This document shows positions 1 to 6,166 of a stretch of 30,201 bases of DNA, piece after piece. The first letter of the stretch is position 1. Every line of letters starts with the position of its first letter. Below the pieces are notes generated by a model. The model was not told where the DNA came from, did not search any database, and worked only from the letters and a program-made list of their open reading frames with translations. The translations under genes were made by a program, and so were the position numbers. This stretch comes from Clostridia bacterium (GTDB lineage Bacteria; Bacillota; Clostridia; Oscillospirales; CAG-272): positions 1-30,201 of the forward strand of contig CAAGGQ010000088.1 of the NCBI GenBank assembly GCA_900769475.1, in the 5' to 3' direction.

Positions 1-267
1 AGGAAGAATCTTCTCAACGTCTGCATGAGGACGGGGGATGACGTGAACAGCAACCAGCTCGCCAAGAGCGGAAGCGGCTACGCTACCGGCTTCGGTGGCA
101 GCCTTTACAGCGCCAACGTCACCACGGACCATCACGGAAACCAGACCGGAACCGATCTTCTCGGTGCCGATGAGCTCTACGTTAGCGGCCTTTACCATTG
201 CATCGGCTGCCTCAATTGCGGCAACCAGACCTCTGGTCTCTACCATTCCGAGTGCTTCGAGTGCCAT
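1..267 (-). CDS. BMC-H hexameric shell protein, PduA-like (3' end cut by window edge)
   Basis: This gene encodes a canonical single-domain microcompartment shell protein whose hexamers tile the facets and whose central pore passes small polar metabolites. The visible 89 residues start EALGMVETRG and contain the KIGSG pore loop (residues 37-41) and the VIPRPH motif near residue 80. The edge residues known to matter in PduA, K26, N29 and R79, are all present. By comparison with its neighbours about three codons plus the stop lie beyond position 1. The ATG at 267-265 follows a GGAGGT-type ribosome binding site. It is the last visible gene of the operon and differs from the next copy (294-572) by one residue (E4 against Q4). 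The 99 bases at 1-99 are identical to 306-404, which suggests recent duplication or gene conversion. Confidence 0.95.
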   Translation of the reverse strand, partial: MALEALGMVETRGLVAAIEAADAMVKAANVELIGTEKIGSGLVSVMVRGDVGAVKAATEAGSVAASALGELVAVHVIPRPHADVEKILP

Positions 268-293
268 ATTCATATACCTCCTATATTATTTCA

Positions 294-572
294 TCAGTTC
301 AGAGAAGGAAGAATCTTCTCAACGTCTGCATGAGGACGGGGGATGACGTGAACAGCAACCAGCTCGCCAAGAGCGGAAGCGGCTACGCTACCGGCTTCGG
401 TGGCGGCCTTTACAGCGCCAACATCGCCGCGAACCATCACGGAAACCAGACCGGAGCCGATCTTCTCGGTGCCGATGAGTTCTACATTAGCGGCCTTTAC
501 CATAGCGTCGGCGGCCTCGATTGCGGCAACCAGACCTCTGGTTTCTACCATTCCAAGTGCTTGAAGTGCCAT
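294..572 (-). CDS. BMC-H hexameric shell protein, PduA-like
   Basis: This 92-residue shell protein consists of one BMC domain from end to end, the usual length for the family. It carries the KIGSG pore loop (37-41), K26, N29 and R79 at the hexamer edge, and a C-terminus VEKILPSLN. It is almost identical to the products of the genes at 1-267 and 603-881, differing mainly at residue 4 (Q) and residue 67 (A here, R in the next copy). It lies in tandem with them with spacers of about 25-30 bases, each with its own ribosome binding site. It is predicted to be a major facet component. Several near-identical copies may serve dosage or permit mixed hexamers; that is an inference. Confidence 0.95.
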   Translation of the reverse strand: MALQALGMVETRGLVAAIEAADAMVKAANVELIGTEKIGSGLVSVMVRGDVGAVKAATEAGSVAASALGELVAVHVIPRPHADVEKILPSLN

Positions 573-602
573 GTTACAGATACCTCCGTATTATGTTTTT
601 AA

Positions 603-881
603 TTAGTTCAAAGAGGGCAGGATCTTTTCCACGTCTGCGTGGGGGCGGGGAATCACGTGAACTGCAACCAGCTCGCCGAGTCTGGAAGCGGCTACGCTAC
701 CGGCTTCGGTGGCAGCCTTTACAGCGCCAACGTCGCCACGAACCATCACGGATACCAGTCCGGAACCGATCTTCTCGGTGCCAATGAGTTCTACGTTTGC
801 GGCCTTTACCATTGCGTCTGCTGCTTCAATTGCGGCAACCAGACCTCTGGTTTCTACCATTCCAAGTGCTTCGAGTGCCAT
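603..881 (-). CDS. BMC-H hexameric shell protein, PduA-like
   Basis: This is the third near-identical 92-residue PduA-like shell protein. It has the same KIGSG pore (37-41) and edge residues K26, N29 and R79, but residue 67 is arginine where the two downstream copies have alanine. Its nucleotide sequence differs from the two downstream copies at more silent positions than they differ from each other, so it is probably the older duplicate. It is translated in the same operon, directly downstream of the extended shell protein that ends at 897, with a 15-base gap. The role is structural: hexamers forming flat shell facets with a pore for propanediol-sized molecules. Confidence 0.95.
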   Translation of the reverse strand: MALEALGMVETRGLVAAIEAADAMVKAANVELIGTEKIGSGLVSVMVRGDVGAVKAATEAGSVAASRLGELVAVHVIPRPHADVEKILPSLN

Positions 882-896
882 AATTTTTTTCTCCTT

Positions 897-1304
897 TTAT
901 ATATCTGTTTTATTTTGAACAACGGGATCCGAGATCGTTATTTGCTCGGATACTTCTGTTTTGGGTTCCAACTGCTTTGCGCTCTTTTTGGCGGGCTTGG
1001 CCTTTTCCTTGGCCGCGGCCTGCTTTTCCAAGCGCTTTGCGGAAAGCTCCGCGAGTCGAACCGTTTCGGGGTGGGGATTGGCGATCACCGCGTGGGCACA
1101 GGGCTTTTTAATGCACCGTGCGCAGGCGTTTTCAACCGCCGCATTGACTGCCGATACGCTGCCGGTTACCACCAGAGTAACCAAACGGCCGCCCAGCTTA
1201 CGTTCCCAGGTGACCAAAGAAACATCCGCGCTTTTGCACATGATGTCCAAAGCATCCACTGCGGCAACCACTCCGCTCACCTCGACAAATCCCAATGATT
1301 TCAT
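897..1304 (-). CDS. BMC-H shell protein with Lys/Ala-rich C-terminal extension and Cys cluster
   Basis: This 135-residue protein has an N-terminal BMC domain (residues 1-85, starting MKSLGFVEVSG) followed by about 50 residues of hydrophilic tail rich in K, A, E and Q. The pore loop reads KLGGR (36-40), so an arginine lies at or near the pore in place of the KIGSG of the neighbouring shells. Cysteines C61, C64 and C69 form CARCIKKPC, which could bind a metal or iron-sulfur centre; nothing in the sequence proves this. Extended BMC-H proteins such as PduK and EutK are known, and their tails are thought to contact cargo or other partners. It sits inside the shell gene cluster and is probably a minor, specialised facet component. 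Confidence 0.9.
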   Translation of the reverse strand: MKSLGFVEVSGVVAAVDALDIMCKSADVSLVTWERKLGGRLVTLVVTGSVSAVNAAVENACARCIKKPCAHAVIANPHPETVRLAELSAKRLEKQAAAKEKAKPAKKSAKQLEPKTEVSEQITISDPVVQNKTDI

Positions 1305-1342
1305 AGTGCCTCCGTGAGTATTGATGTAGGTGGATCAGCGGA

Positions 1343-1621
1343 TCAATCCAGGGAAGGAAGGATCTTTTCCACGTCTGCGTGAGGACGGGGGATCACGTGA
1401 ACGGCTACCAGCTCACCCAGCTTGGAAGCGGCTGCGCTTCCTGCCTCGGTGGCGGCCTTCACGGCACCAACGTCACCGCGAACCATAACGGATACCAAGC
1501 CGGAGCCGATCTTCTCGGTGCCGATCAGGGATACCTCTGCTGCTTTTACCATTGCGTCTGCCGCCTCGATTGCGGCTACCAGTCCTCTGGTTTCTACCAT
1601 TCCAAGAGCTTCAAATGCCAT
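1343..1621 (-). CDS. BMC-H hexameric shell protein, divergent PduA-like paralogue
   Basis: This 92-residue PduA-like shell protein resembles the three downstream copies but is clearly more diverged. It starts MAFEALG, has E29 and S31 in place of N29 and E31, K67, and ends SLD rather than SLN. The pore loop KIGSG is unchanged. Position 29 lies at the hexamer edge in PduA, so the N29E change could alter how this hexamer packs against its neighbours. The gene lies between two atypical shell proteins, the tailed one (897-1304) and the long-loop one (1650-1961), in the same operon and on the same strand. Confidence 0.95.
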   Translation of the reverse strand: MAFEALGMVETRGLVAAIEAADAMVKAAEVSLIGTEKIGSGLVSVMVRGDVGAVKAATEAGSAAASKLGELVAVHVIPRPHADVEKILPSLD

Positions 1622-1649
1622 TGTTTTTATTTCCTTTCAAAAATAATCG

Positions 1650-1961
1650 TTAGTTCTTATCGAATGCGTTGATGCGGAGCATCTTCTCGGTGGAAGGCTC
1701 CACGTTGGCGATCACGTGCTTACTGATCACACCGCTTACGCCCTTGGCCGCAGTTTCGGCGGCCTCCAGAGCGGCGCGCACGTCCTCCACCGAGCCTCTG
1801 AACTTTACAACCATGATCAGAGGAACGGGAAGCGCGTCGGCGTTTCCGGGCTTGTTTTTATCCAAGGTCTCCACGGTCACGTTAGCGGCCTTGCAACCGG
1901 CGTCCACCGCAACAAAGGCGGCGGTAAGACCAAAGACCTCAATAATACCTGTTGCCATCAT
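1650..1961 (-). CDS. BMC-H shell protein with long pore-side loop
   Basis: This single BMC-domain shell protein begins (M)MATGIIEVFG and ends MLRINAFDKN, about 102-103 residues long. A Pro/Asn-rich insertion (DKNKPGNADALPVP) replaces the short loop before the pore segment, so its pore should differ from the PduA-like copies. A GTG at 1970 opens the same frame but lies inside the ribosome binding site AGGTGA, so the start is one of the two adjacent ATGs at 1961 or 1958. The second gives the family-typical MATGIIE start. The gene begins 17 bases after the alcohol dehydrogenase stop, in the same operon. The pore difference is read from sequence; its selectivity is unknown. Confidence 0.92.
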   Translation of the reverse strand: MMATGIIEVFGLTAAFVAVDAGCKAANVTVETLDKNKPGNADALPVPLIMVVKFRGSVEDVRAALEAAETAAKGVSGVISKHVIANVEPSTEKMLRINAFDKN

Positions 1962-1977
1962 AGCGGTCACCTACGGA

Positions 1978-3177
1978 TCACTCGTTAACGATGGCGATCT
2001 TCAGACCTTCCATCTTGAGGTTGGTTACCAGTGCCTCGTTGATCTGATCCAAAGGATACTTGTGGGTGATCAGCTTTTCCAGAGGAATACCGATGGCCTT
2101 TGCGCGCTTGAGGAAATCAAAGGTAGTTGCGTAATCCCGCAGAGTGTATACCCAAGATCCCACGGTGGTGATCTCCTTGGAGCAAATGTCGAAGTAGGGG
2201 TTGATGGTGGCGTCGCCGCCGTTGATGAAGAAGCCAAGCTCGCAAAGTCCGCCGCCGTTGCGGATGAACTTGTAGATGTTGGCGTGTGCCACGGGAGAAC
2301 CGGTGCACTGGAAGGCGAAGTCGGCAAGGTAGCCGCCAAAGGCATCCTTCACAGCGCCTGCAAGAGCATCAATGCCCTTGTGGTCCTTAAAGTTGACGGT
2401 TTCGGTAGCACCCATGAGCTTTGCAAACTCCAGACGCTTGGCTTCTCCGTCCACGGCAACGATGTTCTCGGTGCCAAGGGTACGAAGAACCGCGATACAG
2501 ATCAGACCGATGGGGCCGCATCCCTGTACCACAACGCGGGAGTTGAAGCGGAGGATTCCGGTGGTTTTTGCACGTTCCACCGCGTGGATCAGAACCGCGC
2601 AAGGCTCGATGAGGATTCTGGAATCCAGATCCAGATCACTTACGTTGAAGATGGTGGAGCCGCCTCTTACCAGAATGTAATCGGAGAACCAACCGTTGAG
2701 GTGCTTGTCATCGTCGGGGAGCAGACCGTAAACGTCTGCGCCGCCCACGTTTTGCTTGTTCAGATCGAACATGGTGATATCGGGATTGTCCTTGAAGATC
2801 ATGCAGGTAACCACCTTATCGCCAACGGCCAGAGGCTTGCCGGCGCTGTCGACCTTTACATTCTTACCCATCTTTACGATCTCACCGGTGCCCTCGTGAC
2901 CGAGAACCACGGGAATCAGAGAGAAGGGATCGCGCTTAAATTCATGAGCGTCGGTGCCGCATACGCCACAGCCTTCTACTTTAACCAGAATATCGTCGTC
3001 GCCCAAGGCAGGGATGGGATATTCCTGAAGATCGAAGTGCTCCGGCTTGGTGAGCATCGCCACACGGCTGGTGGCGGGAATCGACGCAGAGGTCGTGCGA
3101 GCAGGAGCCGCGGAGGAGCCCATGCTCTCCAGGACCTGACGGACGATCTTTTCAATGTCTGCGGATTTCATATCCAT
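1978..3177 (-). CDS. Zinc-type (MDR) alcohol dehydrogenase with N-terminal encapsulation peptide; probable 1-propanol dehydrogenase
   Basis: This 399-residue medium-chain dehydrogenase probably reduces propionaldehyde to 1-propanol and recycles NAD+ inside the compartment. Residues 1-20 form an amphipathic helix (SADIEKIVRQVLESMG) followed by a Ser/Ala/Thr/Pro-rich linker to about residue 38, the layout of an encapsulation peptide. The GroES-like domain shows catalytic zinc ligands C73 (GCGVCGTD) and H94-E95 (GHE), with a likely further ligand around EPCA (191-194). The Rossmann motif QGCGPIG spans 218-224. The four-cysteine structural-zinc lobe of classic enzymes is absent. The ATG at 3177 has AAAGGA nine bases upstream. 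The well-known PduQ is an iron-type enzyme, so this one is unrelated in fold but plays the same expected part. The exact substrate is inferred from context. Confidence 0.9.
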   Translation of the reverse strand: MDMKSADIEKIVRQVLESMGSSAAPARTTSASIPATSRVAMLTKPEHFDLQEYPIPALGDDDILVKVEGCGVCGTDAHEFKRDPFSLIPVVLGHEGTGEIVKMGKNVKVDSAGKPLAVGDKVVTCMIFKDNPDITMFDLNKQNVGGADVYGLLPDDDKHLNGWFSDYILVRGGSTIFNVSDLDLDSRILIEPCAVLIHAVERAKTTGILRFNSRVVVQGCGPIGLICIAVLRTLGTENIVAVDGEAKRLEFAKLMGATETVNFKDHKGIDALAGAVKDAFGGYLADFAFQCTGSPVAHANIYKFIRNGGGLCELGFFINGGDATINPYFDICSKEITTVGSWVYTLRDYATTFDFLKRAKAIGIPLEKLITHKYPLDQINEALVTNLKMEGLKIAIVNE

Positions 3178-3215
3178 TTTTGTCTATCCTTTCGTGTATA
3201 TGCAAGTAGTTATCA

Positions 3216-3692
3216 TTAGAAGAGTCTTTCAAAATAGGCTTTTCCAAAGGCTGAGAGGGCGGTGTCTTGTGCTTCGGAGCCACCGCTGACCCCAAGACCG
3301 CCAATGATCTTGCCGTCGGCGTTGACCAGCGGGTCGCCGCCGCCAAAGATCACGATCTTCCCGTGGTTGGTGAACTGGATCCCGTAGAGGGATTCTCCGG
3401 GCTGGGCCAGGGGCTTGAGGGCGATGGTGGACATCTTCAGCGCCACTACGGTAAAGGCCTTATTCACCGCCACGTCATAGGAGGCGATGTAGGCGTCGTC
3501 CATGCTCTTGACCAGTCTTGGATGTCCTCCCGCGTCGCTGACGCAGACCACTGCCTGAACGCCCATGCGCTCGGCCTCGGCCAGCACCGCGCCCGCGATC
3601 TTTTCCGCCAAGGAGAGGGTCATGACCGATTTCTCGGTTTTGCATTTGGCAACCGTATCTTGAACGATCTTTTTGATCTCGGATTCGTTCAT
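3216..3692 (-). CDS. GlcG/HbpS family protein (PduO C-terminal-like) with putative encapsulation peptide
   Basis: This 158-residue protein belongs to the GlcG/HbpS/PduO-C fold. The core runs from about residue 25 (LSLAEKIAGAVLAEAERMG) through VSDAGGHPRLVKSMDDAY to a C-terminal GGLGVSGGSEAQDTALS motif typical of the family. Related proteins bind haem or cobalamin; the role in microcompartments is not settled. Residues 1-17 (MNESEIKKIVQDTVAKC) are predicted as a short amphipathic helix like the one on the neighbouring alcohol dehydrogenase, suggesting that it is cargo. It sits between the aldolase (18 bases upstream) and the dehydrogenase, with GGAG eight bases before its ATG. The pathway here appears B12-independent, so a corrinoid role is unlikely; a redox or haem role is possible. 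Confidence 0.88.
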   Translation of the reverse strand: MNESEIKKIVQDTVAKCKTEKSVMTLSLAEKIAGAVLAEAERMGVQAVVCVSDAGGHPRLVKSMDDAYIASYDVAVNKAFTVVALKMSTIALKPLAQPGESLYGIQFTNHGKIVIFGGGDPLVNADGKIIGGLGVSGGSEAQDTALSAFGKAYFERLF

Positions 3693-3709
3693 AGAACCAA
3701 CTCCGGGAA

Positions 3710-4504
3710 TTATTTGCCCAACTGCTCCAGAACCAGCTTGGTTACCATGGCAATGGTATCGGCGTCAGCAGCGCCGCTCTTGCAGTGACCGCCGCAGCCG
3801 TGGCAGCTGGGCTTTCCTGCCTGCGCGTTGGGGCAAATGTCGGCGGGGTGCTTGCCCTTCAGACCAAACTGACGGCGGATCTCGTAGAGTCTTTCTACCT
3901 GAGCATCGGTCAGCTTCTTGGGACCGCCCAGCATCTTTGCCTGGTACATCAGCTGAGCGTAGAACTCAACGGATTCCATCTTGTGGTAAGCGTTCAGCAG
4001 GCTGTCGGAGAAGGAGAGAGCGCCGTGGTTAGCCAGCAGAACTGCATCGTAGTGCTGCAGGTACTTGGAGATGGCATCGGGAATCTCCTCGGTGGAGGGG
4101 GTGCCGTACTCGGCGATCGGAACACAGCCCAGAGCGATCACTGCCTCGGGCATGATGGGCTCGGTCAGCGGAATGCCTGCGATGGCGAAGGAGGTTGCGT
4201 ACAGGGGATGCGCGTGAACAACGGAGTTAACGTCAGGACGCTCGCGGTAAACTCTCATGTGCATCTTGATCTCGGAGGAAGGCTTGAAACCCTTGTTTGC
4301 CTGGAGCACGTTTCCGTTTTTGTCCACCTTGCAGATGAACTCGGGGGTCATGAAGCCCTTGGATACACCGGTGGGGGTGCAGAGGAACTCGTTGTCGCTA
4401 ATCTTTACGGAGATGTTACCGTCGTTGGAAGCAACCATGCCCTTGTTGTAGATGCGCTTACCAATTTCGCATATCTGCTTTTTGATTTCATACTCGTTTA
4501 CCAT
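3710..4504 (-). CDS. Class II aldolase, L-fuculose-phosphate aldolase type, with C-terminal encapsulation peptide
   Basis: This zinc-dependent class II aldolase probably cleaves L-fuculose-1-phosphate, and possibly L-rhamnulose-1-phosphate, to dihydroxyacetone phosphate and L-lactaldehyde. The expected metal and catalytic residues are present: E78 (PSSE), H98 and H100 (HAHP), and H160 (ANHG). The catalytic domain ends near residue 220. It is followed by a Cys/Gly-rich linker with C224, C234, C237 and C241 (CHGCGGHC), then an amphipathic helix at 246-263 (ADADTIAMVTKLVLEQLG) like known C-terminal encapsulation peptides. The catalytic part matches FucA in length; the extension of about 40 residues is extra. 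The ATG at 4504 is preceded by AAGGAG. Its presence beside the diol dehydratase identifies the compartment as a deoxysugar-degrading type. Confidence 0.93.
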   Translation of the reverse strand: MVNEYEIKKQICEIGKRIYNKGMVASNDGNISVKISDNEFLCTPTGVSKGFMTPEFICKVDKNGNVLQANKGFKPSSEIKMHMRVYRERPDVNSVVHAHPLYATSFAIAGIPLTEPIMPEAVIALGCVPIAEYGTPSTEEIPDAISKYLQHYDAVLLANHGALSFSDSLLNAYHKMESVEFYAQLMYQAKMLGGPKKLTDAQVERLYEIRRQFGLKGKHPADICPNAQAGKPSCHGCGGHCKSGAADADTIAMVTKLVLEQLGK

Positions 4505-4544
4505 TGTTTTGTTCTCCTTATATGATAAATAATTTTTTTATTTT

Positions 4545-4973
4545 TTATTTGCTCTGCTTGCGCAGATAGCTTTTGAGGATGTCCACTCCCTCGCCGGAGT
4601 GGGAATTGATGGGGAAGATCTTTTCGCAGCCCGAGAGGCGGAGCCAGTTGGCGGCGCGGTCGGGGGGAGCGTGATCGATCTTGGTTACGATCCCGATCAC
4701 CTCGCGGTTGACCATGCAGGTGATGTTGGGGGGGAAGAGGGAATAATCGTCGTCGGCGGCAATGAGGAGGGCCACGATGTCGGCCTCGTAGGCGTAAATG
4801 GCAAGTGCCGCGCCCAGGCCGTGGACCTCGGCGTATTCACCGGGGGAGTCGATCAGCCAGCTTCCGTAATCCATGTACTGCGTTTTCACATAGTGGATCT
4901 CTTCTCCTCGCAGAGCCTGCTTCAGGGTGGTTTTGCCAACCCCGTGGCGACCCACGAGAAGGGTCTTTTTCAT
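4545..4973 (-). CDS. PduV/EutP-like small GTPase
   Basis: This 142-residue P-loop GTPase belongs to the EutP/PduV family found in many microcompartment loci. The P-loop GRHGVGKTT is at 8-16, the switch II-like DSPGEY follows near residue 43, and the base-recognition motif TKID lies near residue 97. PduV has been linked to shell association and movement of compartments; its exact role is unclear. The start chosen is the ATG at 4973, two bases after the stop of the PduU-like gene (TAAGCATG), which suggests translational coupling. An in-frame ATG at 4997 would add eight residues before the family-typical MKKTLLVG and lacks a convincing ribosome binding site. Confidence 0.9.
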   Translation of the reverse strand: MKKTLLVGRHGVGKTTLKQALRGEEIHYVKTQYMDYGSWLIDSPGEYAEVHGLGAALAIYAYEADIVALLIAADDDYSLFPPNITCMVNREVIGIVTKIDHAPPDRAANWLRLSGCEKIFPINSHSGEGVDILKSYLRKQSK

Positions 4974-4975
4974 GC

Positions 4976-5338
4976 TTAGGTTTTCGTGATCTTGCATACG
5001 GTAAATCCAAGGGTGCCTTCCGCGTAGTCGGTCACGGCCTTGAGGGAGGTATCCACCTCCGAGTAGGTACCCGTGAGGATGACGGTTCCGCTGAAGCGAT
5101 CCACAAAGCCGAGCTGTGCGCCCGAGGCCTTGATGGCAATGTCACCGGCAATGATAGCGGTTTCGGCGGGACTGAGGGTCAGGATGCCAATGGCGGATTT
5201 GGAATACTCCACCGCGGGGTCCAGGCCCAGCTTCTTGTACAGGATCTCGTCGGGATTCGCAATGATGTGCGCCAGAGTGATCTGTTTACCCGGGACCAGC
5301 TCCTGAATGATGCGTTGCTTGTTTTCGTACTGTTCCAT
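4976..5338 (-). CDS. PduU/EutS-type (circularly permuted) BMC-H shell protein
   Basis: This 120-residue shell protein is of the permuted BMC-H type. The N-terminus (KQRIIQELVPGKQITLAHIIANP) matches the family, in which this part forms a beta-barrel plug over the pore in PduU and EutS. The BMC core follows (SAIGILTLSPAETAIIAGDIA) with a C-terminal GTLGFTVCKITKT. The length is usual for the family. It lies 21 bases after the activase and is immediately followed by the GTPase, an order resembling the PduU-PduV pair, for which an interaction has been reported. A ribosome binding site AGGAGG lies upstream at a rather long distance (about 15 bases). Confidence 0.93.
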   Translation of the reverse strand: MEQYENKQRIIQELVPGKQITLAHIIANPDEILYKKLGLDPAVEYSKSAIGILTLSPAETAIIAGDIAIKASGAQLGFVDRFSGTVILTGTYSEVDTSLKAVTDYAEGTLGFTVCKITKT

Positions 5339-5359
5339 TCCTTTGGGATCTTCCCTCCT

Positions 5360-6154
5360 TTAACCGCCAATTTGGCCGATCAGACCCGCGCGCTCCACGA
5401 CTGCCAGCAGGCGTTGCATCTGCTCCTTGGGAGGAGGTGAGATGTGCGCCATGGTGTAGGTACGCCCCAGACCCGCGTATTTGTCGGAGCCGATGCGGTG
5501 GTAGGGAAGCAGATGCATTTCCCTCACTCCCGGCAGGCTCTTGGCAAAGGCGGCAATGGCGGCGATCTCCTCCTCCGTATCGTTGAAGGTGGGGATCACG
5601 GGGGTTCGTATGATCAGGCATTTGGATTCTCTTGCAATATGCTTTGCATTCTCCAAGATCAATCCGTTGTCCTTGGTGGTAAATTCTTGATGCTTCCTGC
5701 CATCGACGTGCTTAATGTCCATAAGCACTGTATCCACGTAAGGGAGCAGACGGCGGATCACGTCCATCTCTGCGTATCCCGTGGTTTCAATGGCGGTGGA
5801 AATACCGCGCTCCTTGGCGGCTTGAAGCAGGGCCGCTGAGAACTCGGGCTGCCAGAGGCACTCTCCTCCCGAGAGGGTCAGACCTCCGCCGCCGGAGCGG
5901 TTGTAATATACGCGGTCGCGGGAGATCTCCTCCAGCACCTCGGCCACCGTTACGTCCCGGCCCACCGGCTTGGCAACGCCGCCGGTCACCATGGTTTCGG
6001 GCTTCCACTCCTGGGATTCGGGATTGCAGCACCAGCGGCATCGCAGGGGACAGCCCTTGAGAAAGACGATGGTGCGGATCCCGGGCCCGTCGTGGATCGA
6101 GAAGCGTTGGATATTGAAGATCCTGCCCGTGGTTTGTAAGAGCTTTTCGTCCAT
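5360..6154 (-). CDS. Glycyl radical enzyme activating enzyme (radical SAM), compact form
   Basis: This protein activates the adjacent dehydratase by abstracting hydrogen from its C-terminal glycine with a 5'-deoxyadenosyl radical. The radical SAM cluster motif is C35-x3-C39-x2-C42 (GCPLRCRWCCNPESQ), preceded by the family motif RFSIHDGPGIRT (17-28). LTLSGGE (92-98) is the SAM-binding GGE region. Dehydratase activases usually have a ferredoxin-like insert with extra cysteines after the first motif. Here residues 47-66 carry no such cysteines, so only one [4Fe-4S] cluster is predicted, and at 264 residues the protein is shorter than the usual 300 or so. It begins 12 bases after the dehydratase stop, with GGAGGG before the ATG. 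Confidence 0.93.
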   Translation of the reverse strand: MDEKLLQTTGRIFNIQRFSIHDGPGIRTIVFLKGCPLRCRWCCNPESQEWKPETMVTGGVAKPVGRDVTVAEVLEEISRDRVYYNRSGGGGLTLSGGECLWQPEFSAALLQAAKERGISTAIETTGYAEMDVIRRLLPYVDTVLMDIKHVDGRKHQEFTTKDNGLILENAKHIARESKCLIIRTPVIPTFNDTEEEIAAIAAFAKSLPGVREMHLLPYHRIGSDKYAGLGRTYTMAHISPPPKEQMQRLLAVVERAGLIGQIGG

Positions 6155-6166
6155 GGTCGCCCTCCG

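Noticed and set aside
1..881. CRISPR-like or tandem DNA repeat because of the 305-309 base periodicity
   Set aside because: The period is the length of duplicated shell genes with intact frames, not a repeat-spacer array. No CRISPR array was found in the window.
1669..3219. Long open frame on the plus strand opposite the alcohol dehydrogenase and a shell gene
   Set aside because: It is the antisense of well-recognised genes, has no family resemblance, and arises from the codon bias of the minus strand.
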